DNA of 8,929 nucleotides from Treponema sp. Its GTDB lineage: Bacteria > Spirochaetota > Spirochaetia > Treponematales > Breznakiellaceae. The notes beneath the pieces are model-generated. The model did no database searches, was not told the DNA's origin, and worked only from the letters and a program-made list of their open reading frames with translations. This document shows positions 1-5,762 of this stretch, in pieces (the first letter of the stretch is position 1; each line of letters begins with the position of its first letter). The position numbers were made by a program, and so were the translations under genes. The stretch covers positions 1-8,929 of the forward strand of contig JAIRZS010000095.1 in assembly GCA_031267115.1 (NCBI GenBank). The letters run 5' to 3'.

Positions 1-183
1 ATGGGGACGCTCCGGCAGTACGCGGACGCGCACCATGATACGCGCAAATATGTGAGCAGCGTATCGGGCGCCCTTATCGAGGACGAGGCGAGGAACTTTG
101 CCCTGGAGAAGGGCATCTATGTGATAGAACACACCGGGGAAACAATACAGATCAAAGTTCCCGGCAAGGTGCGTACCTGGTAA
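1..183 (+). CDS. C-terminal end of a hypothetical protein (DUF3782 / PD-(D/E)XK nuclease-like family suspected)
   Basis: An open frame runs from the window edge to TAA at 181-183, giving 60 residues. The ATG at base 1 may be an internal methionine, because the gene could extend upstream out of view. The tail reads GIYVIEHTGETIQIKVPGK and ends in RTW. It resembles, from memory, the C-terminus of the DUF3782-type restriction-nuclease-like proteins common in spirochaetes and cyanobacteria, which end in a short beta segment (YVIEQSGE-like) followed by a PREW-like tail. No catalytic residues lie in this fragment, so a nuclease role is inferred from that resemblance alone. It is separated from the next gene by about 340 bases and is probably a different transcription unit. 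Confidence 0.5.
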   Translation: MGTLRQYADAHHDTRKYVSSVSGALIEDEARNFALEKGIYVIEHTGETIQIKVPGKVRTW

Positions 184-187
184 CTAG

Positions 188-215
188 CAGTGAACAATTA
201 ACAGTGAGCAGTCGA
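188..215. repeat. Two degenerate 14-bp tandem units
   Basis: CAGTGAACAATTAA (188-201) is followed directly by CAGTGAGCAGTCGA (202-215). Ten of 14 positions match, and all four differences are transitions. The repeat starts five bases after the stop codon of the partial gene. Its function is unknown; it may be a remnant of a simple repeat. Confidence 0.5.
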
Positions 216-243
216 CAACTCTTAACCCCTAACTGGTCTTTAA

Positions 244-279
244 ACTTCTTACACTTCTTTGACTTTTTCGACTTTGCGG
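244..279. repeat. Four degenerate 9-bp tandem units
   Basis: Four successive 9-mers begin with ACTT: ACTTCTTAC (244-252), ACTTCTTTG (253-261), ACTTTTTCG (262-270) and ACTTTGCGG (271-279). The stretch is pyrimidine-rich on the + strand and contrasts with the G/C-rich sequence just downstream. It codes for nothing evident. Confidence 0.5.
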
Positions 280-300
280 TAAATCCGGCGCTAAATTTAC

Positions 301-390
301 GGGGGGGTAGGCCGGGACCCTGGCCCGGCCGCAGGGGGGCTGGACGGCGGCCGTACGCGCCGGGAACCGCCGCGCGGTAACAGGCCCCCC
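301..390 (-). repeat. Palindromic G/C-tract-bounded element, copy A (intergenic)
   Basis: This 90-bp block starts with seven G (301-307) and ends with six C (385-390), so its ends can pair. Inside it is a 7-bp perfect hairpin, GGCCGGG (310-316) with CCCGGCC (324-330). Its right end, CGGTAACAGGCCCCCC (375-390), is the exact reverse complement of 3973-3988 inside iorA. The similarity continues inward (GCGG, then TCCCG a few bases on, and TCCAGCC near 338-344). No T-run follows the hairpin, so a classical terminator is unlikely. The block lies 28 bp upstream of the -35 box of the importer promoter. Strand is given relative to the iorA copy. Confidence 0.55.
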
Positions 391-418
391 TTATGGCTGC
401 AAAAAGCGCATATTCTTG

Positions 419-447
419 TTGACAGAAAACGCATAATCATGTACAAT
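419..447 (+). promoter_or_regulatory. Sigma70-type promoter of the amino acid ABC importer operon
   Basis: A perfect TTGACA (419-424), a 17-base spacer and TACAAT (442-447, 5 of 6 matches to TATAAT) form a strong housekeeping promoter. Transcription should start near 453-455, leaving a leader of about 68 bases with AGGAGG at 511-516 before the ATG at 522. It is the only near-consensus promoter seen before the three importer genes, so it probably drives all three. Confidence 0.8.
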
Positions 448-521
448 TCCTGCATAAAAATACGGTTTCCCCGGCCCGCGCGGCGGCGGAGGCTGTTTTT
501 AACTGTGCCAAGGAGGAAGAT

Positions 522-1322
522 ATGAAACTTAAAATTGCCGCCTTAAGCGTGGCGGCGCTTGTGTCGGGTTTGTACGTCGGGTGCGCCAAACAGCAGGGCG
601 GTCTTACTATCGAAAATGGGGCGCTTACGATCGGTATGGAGATCGGGTATCCGCCCATGGAGTACTACGACGCGGACGGCAAGACCCCTATCGGTTTTGA
701 CGTGTCCATGGGCAAGGCCCTGGCGGAGAAAATGGGGCTCCAGGCCAAATTTGTCGATACCGCCTGGGACGGGATTTTCGCCGGGGTCGATACCGGGAAG
801 TACGACTGTATTATTTCGTCGGTAACGGTTACTCCGGAACGCCAGGCCGTACACAGCTTTACCAAGCCCTATATCGCCAACGCGCAGGCCCTGGTGCTGC
901 TCAAGGGCTCGCAGGTCAGGGCCCGCAGTCCCGAGGAAACTTCCGGGCTGGGAGTCGCGTACCAGGCGGAAACTACCTCGGACATCTACATGGCGAAACT
1001 GGCCGACCAGGGGGTGAGCTTTACCCCCTACGAGTACGACAAGGTGATGAACTGCTTCGACGAGCTGCGCCTGGGGCGGGTGGACGCGATTGTCTGCGAC
1101 AGCCTTGTCGCGGTTGACTATATCGCGCCGGCGGACACCCCCTTCGAAATCGTGTGGCAGGGGCCGGCGGAAGAGGTTTTCGCCATCTGCCTTAAAAAGG
1201 GCAACGACGCGCTGACGACCGCCCTTGACAAGGCGCTGGACGAACTCTTTGCCGAGGGCGCTATCCTGAGACTGTCCCGGGATGTGTTCAAGATTGACAT
1301 GGTAAGCGCGGCCAGGAAGTAG
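522..1322 (+). CDS. Polar amino acid ABC transporter substrate-binding lipoprotein
   Basis: A 266-residue periplasmic binding protein of the SBP_bac_3 family (cluster 3, PBP2 fold) that delivers a polar amino acid to the downstream permease. It has a short N-terminal signal with lysines at 2 and 4, a hydrophobic core, and Cys21 in a YVGC lipobox. The Tyr at -3 is loose by enterobacterial rules but tolerable in spirochaetes. Mature-chain family motifs follow: TIGMEIGYPPMEYYD, GFDVSMGKALAEKMG, WDGIFAGVDTGKYDCIISS, and TPERQAVHSFTKPYI, where Arg107 matches the arginine that binds the ligand carboxylate. Length is normal. The start is fixed by AGGAGG at 511-516, five bases before the ATG. The exact ligand cannot be read from sequence; glutamine, cystine, arginine and histidine binders all share these motifs. 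Confidence 0.88.
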   Translation: MKLKIAALSVAALVSGLYVGCAKQQGGLTIENGALTIGMEIGYPPMEYYDADGKTPIGFDVSMGKALAEKMGLQAKFVDTAWDGIFAGVDTGKYDCIISSVTVTPERQAVHSFTKPYIANAQALVLLKGSQVRARSPEETSGLGVAYQAETTSDIYMAKLADQGVSFTPYEYDKVMNCFDELRLGRVDAIVCDSLVAVDYIAPADTPFEIVWQGPAEEVFAICLKKGNDALTTALDKALDELFAEGAILRLSRDVFKIDMVSAARK

Positions 1323-1392
1323 CCCGCCGCTGTTGCCGGGAGCTTGCGCTTTGGGGGCCGCGTTTTAGGAAGCTGAGCTTTAGGGGGTTGTC

Positions 1393-2070
1393 ATGGATGC
1401 TGTTCAAAAGATGATATCGTGGATACCGCCTCTCCTGGGCGGCGCGAGGGTTACTATCGTGCTGACCATTCTTTCGGTGTCGGGCGGCCTGCTGCTAAGC
1501 CTCTTTCTTGCCCTGGGGAAGATGTCGAAGAACGCGCTGGTCAATAAATTTTCAAGCGCCTATGTCTTCTTCTTCCGGGGTACGCCCCTTTTGATGCAGC
1601 TCTATTTTATCTACTATGCCCTGCCCATGGTGTCCCCTGTTTTTATCATAAGGACGGGGGACCAGTTTTTTGACCGCTTTATCCCGGCCTTTATTGCCTT
1701 TGCCCTAAATTCCGCGGCGTACTGCGCGGAAATAATACGGGCGGCCATCCTCAGCATAGACAAGGGCCAGTTCGAGGCGTCAAAGGCGCTGGGGCTTTCG
1801 TACCCCCAGACCATGCGCATGGTGATCATCCCCCAGTCGATCAGGCGGCTCATCCCGCCGGTGGGCAATGAATTTATCATGGTGCTCAAGGACGCATCGC
1901 TGGTTTCCATGATAGCCCTGATCGACATTACCAAGGCTACCCGGAACATCGAATCCTCGACCCGCTCGGCTCTGGTGTATATCCCCGCGATGATCCTCTA
2001 CCTTATCATTACCGCAGTCTTTTCGTATGTTTTCCATAAACTGGAAAAAAAGTATTCGATTTACGTTTAG
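1393..2070 (+). CDS. Amino acid ABC transporter permease (HisM/GlnP type)
   Basis: A 225-residue inner-membrane permease of the His/Glu/Gln/Arg/opine family. About five hydrophobic segments are visible, near residues 17-40, 55-78, 95-118, 165-180 and 193-215. The cytoplasmic coupling (EAA) loop is clear at about 128-148 (EASKALGLSYPQTMRMVIIP), where the ATPase docks. RGTPLLMQLYFIYY and NSAAYCAEIIRAAI are typical family blocks. Only one permease gene is present, so the channel is probably a homodimer. The ATG at 1393 is preceded by AGGGGG (1382-1387). The gene lies 70 bp after the binding protein and 9 bp before the ATPase, consistent with one operon. The substrate is set by the binding protein and is unknown. 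Confidence 0.9.
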   Translation: MDAVQKMISWIPPLLGGARVTIVLTILSVSGGLLLSLFLALGKMSKNALVNKFSSAYVFFFRGTPLLMQLYFIYYALPMVSPVFIIRTGDQFFDRFIPAFIAFALNSAAYCAEIIRAAILSIDKGQFEASKALGLSYPQTMRMVIIPQSIRRLIPPVGNEFIMVLKDASLVSMIALIDITKATRNIESSTRSALVYIPAMILYLIITAVFSYVFHKLEKKYSIYV

Positions 2071-2079
2071 AGGCGCCCT

Positions 2080-2838
2080 ATGTCCATGGTTAAAACTGTT
2101 GATGTGTGTAAGAGCTTCGGCATGAACGAGGTGCTCAAGTCCGTGTCGCTTACGGTAGAGCAGAAGGAAGTGTTTTGCATCATCGGGCCTTCCGGCGCGG
2201 GAAAGTCTACCTTCCTCCGCTCCCTGAACCGGCTGGAACGCATCGACAGCGGCAGGATATATATCGAAGACAAGCTTCTCTTTGACTACGCGAACGGGGA
2301 AAACAAGGTCAAGATGAGCGCCCATGAGCGGAACATCGCCCTGCTTGAGGTAGGCATGGTGTTCCAGAGTTTTAATCTGTTCCCCCACAAGACGGTAATC
2401 GAAAATATAATACTTTCCCCCGTGCATGTACGCAAGCTTTCCGCCGGGGAGGCCCGCGAAAAAGCCATGCCGCTTCTGGAACGGGTGGGACTCCTGGAAA
2501 AAGTGGACGCCTATCCCTCCCAGCTTTCGGGCGGCCAGCAGCAGCGGGTTGCCATAGCCCGGGCTTTGGCTATGGAACCGAAGATCATGCTCTTTGACGA
2601 GCCGACATCCGCCCTGGACCCGGAACTGGTGGGCGAGGTCCTCGGCGTCATGAAGGATCTTGCCCAGGCCGGCATGACCATGCTGGTAGTTACCCACGAG
2701 ATGGGCTTTGCCCGCGAAGCCGCCGACAAGGTGGTCTTTATGTACCAGGGCTCCATTCTGGAAACAGCCCCGCCCGAAGAAATTTTCAGCAATCCCCAAA
2801 ACCCCCGTACCCGCCAGTTCCTTCAGAGCGTATTGTAG
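2080..2838 (+). CDS. Amino acid ABC transporter ATP-binding protein (GlnQ/HisP type)
   Basis: A 252-residue ATPase that powers the importer on the cytoplasmic side. All nucleotide-binding motifs are intact: Walker A GPSGAGKST (36-44), Q-loop Gln96 in VFQSFNLFPH, signature LSGGQQQRVAIARAL (149 on), Walker B IMLFDEP (169-175) with catalytic Glu174, D-loop SALDP, and switch His206 in VTHE. About ten extra residues (YANGENKVKMSAHERN region) lie between Walker A and the Q-loop compared with compact homologues. The ATG at 2080 follows the permease stop by 9 bp with only a weak GAGG-like site, so translational coupling is likely. An ATG two codons on (2086) is an alternative start. Length is typical. 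Confidence 0.93.
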   Translation: MSMVKTVDVCKSFGMNEVLKSVSLTVEQKEVFCIIGPSGAGKSTFLRSLNRLERIDSGRIYIEDKLLFDYANGENKVKMSAHERNIALLEVGMVFQSFNLFPHKTVIENIILSPVHVRKLSAGEAREKAMPLLERVGLLEKVDAYPSQLSGGQQQRVAIARALAMEPKIMLFDEPTSALDPELVGEVLGVMKDLAQAGMTMLVVTHEMGFAREAADKVVFMYQGSILETAPPEEIFSNPQNPRTRQFLQSVL

Positions 2839-2846
2839 GCTATAAT
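2818..2846 (+). promoter_or_regulatory. Candidate leaderless promoter of iorAB
   Basis: A perfect TATAAT (2841-2846) ends six bases before the iorA ATG (2853). The -35 region at 17-base spacing is TTCCTT (2818-2823), a 3 of 6 match inside the end of the ATPase gene. Transcription from this box would start at or next to the A of the ATG. There is no Shine-Dalgarno sequence in the 14-base gap, which fits a leaderless mRNA. The alternative is read-through from the importer operon. Confidence 0.4.
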
Positions 2847-2852
2847 AACCCA

Positions 2853-4898
2853 ATGAAACGCTTGCTCATGGGAAACGAGGCCGCCGCCCTGGGGGCAATA
2901 CGCGCCGGGGTCGAGGTGGTAACCGGCTACCCCGGGACCCCTTCCACGGAGATTCTCGAGACGGTGCTTAGGGAGCGGGAGGCCGCCGGGAGAGGCGGAA
3001 TCTACGCCGAATGGTCCGTGAACGAAAAGACCGCCCTGGAAGTGGCCGCGGGCGCGGCGATTTCCGGCAGGCGGGCAATGGTCACGATGAAGCAGGTGGG
3101 GCTTAATGTTGCGAGCGACCCGCTGATGAGCCTTAACTACCTGGGCGTCCGGGGCGGCCTTGTGCTGGCGGTCGCCGACGACCCCGGCCCCGTTTCCTCC
3201 CAGACCGAGCAGGACACCCGGCATTTCGGCCAGTACGCCAAGATCGCCGTCTTTGACCCTTCTTCTCCGGGGGAGGCCTACACGATGATAGCGGACGCCT
3301 TTGAGTATTCGGAAAAATACGGCCGCCCGGTGATATTCCGGCCAACCACCCGGATCTGCCACAGCTACGGTTCGGTAGAAATGCTGCCGCCTGTACACGG
3401 CCGGGGAGAGGAGGGCTGCGGCGCGGAAAAGCCCGGCTTTGAAAAAAGCGGCGGCCGCTGGGTTATCTTTCCCGCCCTTACCTACAAAAACCACATCCAG
3501 ATAGAGGCGGACCTGGTACGCATGGCTTCGGATTTTTCCGCTTACCGGGGGAACCGGCTTTGCGTATCGGGATACAGCAGCAATGCTGCCGACAGTAATA
3601 CTGCCGGCGGTAGTAACGCTGCCGGCGCTTCCCGGCCTGTCCTCGGCATTGCCGCAGGCGGGGTAAGCTGCGCCTATGCCGAAGAGGCGCTTGCGCCCCT
3701 GGCCGGCCCCTTTAAATTTCTCAAGATAGCCACCGTCCCCCTTCCCCTCGAACTGGCCCTGGAATTCCTCGACGGCCTTGAAGAGGCCCTGGTGCTGGAG
3801 GAACTTGATCCGGTTATCGAAAAGGAACTCGTTTACCTTGCCGGGCTGCGCCGCCTTCCGGTAAAGGTCCGGGGCAAGCTCGGCGGGGACATGCCCAACG
3901 CCGGAGAAAACAGGCCCGGCGATATAGAAAACGCGGTAAAACTGTTTTTGAATAGAGATGTTGTTAAGGGAGGGGGGGCCTGTTACCGGGCGGGAGTCCC
4001 GCAAAACGCCGCGCCCCTGCCGGCCCCCCCCGCGCTCCAGCCTCCTCGGGGCTTCGCCCCTGCGGGGGCTTCCGCTCCCCCCCAAACCGGGGCGGCCATG
4101 CCGCCGCTTCCGGCCAGGCCCCCGGTACTATGCGCCGGATGCCCCCACCGGGGCAGTTTTTTCGCGGTAAAGGAAGCGGTGCGGCAGTTTGCCGGGGGCC
4201 GCAAGGCTGTCTACAGCGGGGACATAGGCTGCTATACCCTGGGGAACGCCCAGCCCCTGGACATGACCGATACCTGCCTCTGCATGGGCGCGGGTGTCAG
4301 CATGGCCCAAGGGATCAGCCGGGCCGAACCTTCCGCCCTGAATTTTGCCTTTATAGGCGATTCTACTTTTTTCCACACCGGCATCCCCGGCGTGATAAAC
4401 GCGGTTTACAACGGCGCGGATATCATCGTCGTCATTCTGGACAACGGCACTACCGCCATGACCGGCAGCCAGCCCCACCCCGGAACAGGCGTAACCGCCG
4501 GGGGGCAATCTTTTAACAGGATCAGCATAGCCGCGGTACTGGAGGTACTGGGGGTAAAGCATATAGCAAAGGCCAGCCCCTTTGATACAAGCGGGGCAAA
4601 AGAAGCCGCCGCGTCGATGTTCGACAGGGCCGGGGTGCGGGCGCTTATCTTCGAGGGGCCCTGCGTCATGACGGGAAAAGCGGCGGCCGGCCGCGCGGGG
4701 CCGCTTACTGTCGACGACCGTAAATGCACCCGCTGTAAGCTCTGCGTTACCCGGCTTGGCTGCCCCGCGATTTCGCTTTCCGGCAGCGGGGCGCGTATTG
4801 ATCCGGTAACCTGTACCGGCTGCCTTGTGTGTATGCCGGTCTGCCCCTCCCATGCCATTACAGAAGCCGCCGCCGGGGGGAAACTGTATGACGCTTAA
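2853..4898 (+). CDS. iorA: Indolepyruvate:ferredoxin oxidoreductase, alpha subunit
   Basis: The catalytic subunit oxidatively decarboxylates arylpyruvates to aryl-acyl-CoA, using thiamine diphosphate and passing electrons to ferredoxin. Domains in order: N-terminal pyrimidine-binding domain with GYPGTPSTEI (25-34) and NEKTALE (57-63); a middle domain; the C-terminal TPP domain with LCAGCPHRG (426-434), GDIGCYTLG (456-464) and a GDS...DN cofactor motif (502-504, 530-531); then two [4Fe-4S] sites, Cys625/628/631/637 and Cys654/657/660/664, in the spacing usual for IorA. At 681 residues it is longer than the 590-620 I recall for the family. The excess sits in an Asn/Ala/Gly repeat (243-259) and a Pro/Ala linker (about 372-415) encoded by a palindromic element. 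The start matches family N-termini (MKRLLMGNEA) but lacks a Shine-Dalgarno site. It overlaps iorB by 11 bp. Confidence 0.93.
   Translation: MKRLLMGNEAAALGAIRAGVEVVTGYPGTPSTEILETVLREREAAGRGGIYAEWSVNEKTALEVAAGAAISGRRAMVTMKQVGLNVASDPLMSLNYLGVRGGLVLAVADDPGPVSSQTEQDTRHFGQYAKIAVFDPSSPGEAYTMIADAFEYSEKYGRPVIFRPTTRICHSYGSVEMLPPVHGRGEEGCGAEKPGFEKSGGRWVIFPALTYKNHIQIEADLVRMASDFSAYRGNRLCVSGYSSNAADSNTAGGSNAAGASRPVLGIAAGGVSCAYAEEALAPLAGPFKFLKIATVPLPLELALEFLDGLEEALVLEELDPVIEKELVYLAGLRRLPVKVRGKLGGDMPNAGENRPGDIENAVKLFLNRDVVKGGGACYRAGVPQNAAPLPAPPALQPPRGFAPAGASAPPQTGAAMPPLPARPPVLCAGCPHRGSFFAVKEAVRQFAGGRKAVYSGDIGCYTLGNAQPLDMTDTCLCMGAGVSMAQGISRAEPSALNFAFIGDSTFFHTGIPGVINAVYNGADIIVVILDNGTTAMTGSQPHPGTGVTAGGQSFNRISIAAVLEVLGVKHIAKASPFDTSGAKEAAASMFDRAGVRALIFEGPCVMTGKAAAGRAGPLTVDDRKCTRCKLCVTRLGCPAISLSGSGARIDPVTCTGCLVCMPVCPSHAITEAAAGGKLYDA
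3579..3629 (+). repeat. Intragenic degenerate tandem repeat in iorA
   Basis: Three in-frame units of 15, 18 and 18 bp begin with AGY-AAY and contain GCC at the fourth codon: 3579-3593 encodes SNAAD, 3594-3611 SNTAGG, 3612-3629 SNAAGA. They form a small, polar low-complexity loop (residues 243-259) in the middle region of IorA. The frame is kept because every unit is a multiple of three. Expansion by slippage or unequal recombination is the likely origin. Confidence 0.65.
3972..4083 (+). repeat. Palindromic G/C-tract-bounded element, copy B (in frame inside iorA)
   Basis: A 112-bp block begins with seven G (3972-3978) and ends with seven C (4077-4083). It contains a 9-bp perfect inverted repeat (GGGGGGGCC 3972-3980 with GGCCCCCCC 4022-4030) and two short hairpins: GCGGGA-G-TCCCGC (3990-4002) and GGGGC-TTC-GCCCC (4048-4060). 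GGGGG (4064-4068) can also pair with CCCCC (4077-4081). The first 16 bases from 3973 match copy A (375-390) exactly in reverse complement. Translated, it gives a Gly/Pro/Ala-rich linker (about residues 373-411) just before the conserved LCAGCPHRG of the TPP domain. The reading frame stays open through three homopolymer tracts. Confidence 0.6.
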
Positions 4899-5484
4899 CT
4901 GCCTTATCACCGGGGTCGGCGGGCAGGGGACCGTACTTATGGCCCGGCTTATCGGAAACGCCGCCATTCTCAGGGGCCTTGATGTCCTGGGCGCAGAGAC
5001 TATCGGCATGGCCCAGCGGGGCGGTTCCGTGGTGAGCCATATCCGTATCGGGGCCGGGCCGCGCTCGCCCCTTATCCCGCCGGGCCGGGCGGATCTGGTT
5101 ATCGCCTTTGAACCAGCGGAAGCCGTGCGCGTGCTGCCCTATCTGGCCCGGGCCGGAAGGCTGCTCGCCCTGGACCGGGGCATTGCGCCGGTAACAAGCT
5201 CCCTCGCGGCGGGAAAGGGCGCGGATGCCGGCTATGACCCGGCGGCGATGGCCGCGTATCTCAGGCAAAATCTGGAAGGCCGGGCCACGATACTTGACGG
5301 GGAAAGCCTTATCCGCCGCTGCGGGAACGCCCGCGTCTTAAACGCGGCCCTTCTGGGCGCCGCCCTGAAACTGGGGCTTCTGCCCTTTACAGCCGGCGAG
5401 ATCGGGGAAGTTATAAAAACCGCGCTGCCCGCAAAATTTGTGGAAATGAACCTTGCGGCGCTCAAGGCGGGGCAGGAACTATAG
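4888..5484 (+). CDS. iorB: Indolepyruvate:ferredoxin oxidoreductase, beta subunit
   Basis: The 198-residue partner of IorA belongs to the pyruvate/2-oxoacid:ferredoxin oxidoreductase gamma-domain family, which helps form the CoA and substrate site of the complex. Family motifs are the N-terminal GVGGQGTVLMARLIG (from Gly9), then GAETIGMAQRGGSVVSHIRIG, PPGRADLVIAFEPAEAVR, and near the C-terminus LGAALKLGLLPF. It has no cysteine clusters, as expected, because the iron-sulfur clusters are in IorA. The open frame extends upstream to an ATG at 4825. The start at 4888 is preferred: it gives the canonical MTLNCLITGVGGQG terminus, has a G-rich site at 4875-4880, and overlaps the iorA end by 11 bp, a classic coupling arrangement. 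Length is normal (about 190-200). Confidence 0.92.
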   Translation: MTLNCLITGVGGQGTVLMARLIGNAAILRGLDVLGAETIGMAQRGGSVVSHIRIGAGPRSPLIPPGRADLVIAFEPAEAVRVLPYLARAGRLLALDRGIAPVTSSLAAGKGADAGYDPAAMAAYLRQNLEGRATILDGESLIRRCGNARVLNAALLGAALKLGLLPFTAGEIGEVIKTALPAKFVEMNLAALKAGQEL

Positions 5485-5503
5485 CGGGCCGCCCTGCCCC
5501 CCG

Positions 5504-5521
5504 CGGCATGGATGCCGTTTT
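5504..5521 (+). terminator. Possible Rho-independent terminator after iorB
   Basis: A short stem, CGGCA (5504-5508) with TGCCG (5513-5517) around a four-base loop, is followed at once by TTTT (5518-5521). It lies 20 bp after the iorB stop. The stem has five strong pairs plus one possible A-T closing the loop, and the T-run is short, so termination may be partial. Confidence 0.4.
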
Positions 5522-5550
5522 ACTGCAGCGCAAGGGATTGGAGGGGTTTA

Positions 5551-5645
5551 GCCGCGGCGCGGAGCGCCGGGGCCGGAGCGAGGCCGCTAGGGCGGACACG
5601 CGCAGCCCCGCAAAGCCCGGTCCGGACGCCGAAGGCGTGCGGATG
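5551..5645. repeat. Cluster of short GC-rich palindromes between iorB and fabV
   Basis: Several tight hairpins with purine triloops sit close together: CGGCGC-GGA-GCGCCG (5555-5569), GGCC with GGCC around GGAGCGA (5571-5585), and ACGCC-GAA-GGCGT (5626-5638). The region can be translated in two frames, but the products are Arg/Ala-rich and show no protein character. It looks like a dispersed intergenic palindromic repeat rather than a gene. No match to copies A and B was seen. Confidence 0.4.
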
Positions 5646-5692
5646 CGCCCGGAAAGAAAAAAACCCTACTCTTGTCCCGAAGATCGGTTCCC

Positions 5693-5726
5693 TTGACATT
5701 TTCCGCAAAATGAGTATATTTATAAT
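5693..5726 (+). promoter_or_regulatory. Promoter of fabV
   Basis: TTGACA (5693-5698) is followed after 16 bases by TATATT (5715-5720). A perfect TATAAT follows directly at 5721-5726 but leaves a 22-base spacer, and a third TATAAT lies at 5736-5741. The region changes abruptly from G/C-rich to A/T-rich. Transcription probably starts between 5727 and 5733, giving a leader of about 30-35 bases before the ATG at 5763. Confidence 0.7.
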
Positions 5727-5749
5727 GACACTTTTTATAATTTTGTCAT
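5725..5749 (+). promoter_or_regulatory. Inverted-repeat operator candidate at the fabV start site
   Basis: ATGACA (5725-5730) and TGTCAT (5744-5749) form a perfect 6-bp inverted repeat with 13 A/T-rich bases between them. The centres of the two arms are 19 bases apart, about two helical turns, as expected for a dimeric repressor. It overlaps the last base of TATAAT and the predicted transcription start, a repression position. I do not recognise the regulator. Confidence 0.4.
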
Positions 5750-5762
5750 AATGGAGTTGTAT

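Noticed and set aside
310..330. Hairpin GGCCGGG/CCCGGCC as a terminator for the partial gene
   Set aside because: No T-run follows on either strand; it is better explained as part of the repeated element.
471..500. Possible attenuator (GC-rich stem then GTTTTT) in the importer leader
   Set aside because: Only 4-bp stems can be drawn and no competing antiterminator or leader peptide is visible.
1337..1387. AGCTT-GCTTT-GGGG similarity between two stretches before the permease
   Set aside because: The match is short and broken, and probably chance around the G-rich ribosome site.
1780..2853. Reverse-strand open frame of 357 codons opposite the importer ATPase
   Set aside because: It is His/Gly-rich with no domain; the + strand has complete ATPase motifs.
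2823..4085. Long reverse-strand open frame of 420 codons opposite iorA
   Set aside because: It is antisense to an unambiguous iorA, is rich in Gly/Arg/Pro/His with no domain, and is the expected shadow of high third-position GC.
4825..4887. Upstream in-frame ATG of iorB
   Set aside because: It lies within the iorA ferredoxin cysteines, has no ribosome site, and gives 21 residues absent from the family; 4888 is better.
5508..5751. Two small overlapping + strand open frames (62 and 79 codons)
   Set aside because: They translate the palindrome cluster into Arg/Ala-rich sequence, lack ribosome sites, and run over the fabV promoter.
5751..5762. Upstream in-frame ATG of fabV
   Set aside because: It would add MELY before the canonical MILKPMVRNN terminus and would destroy the role of GGAG 5753-5756 as ribosome site.
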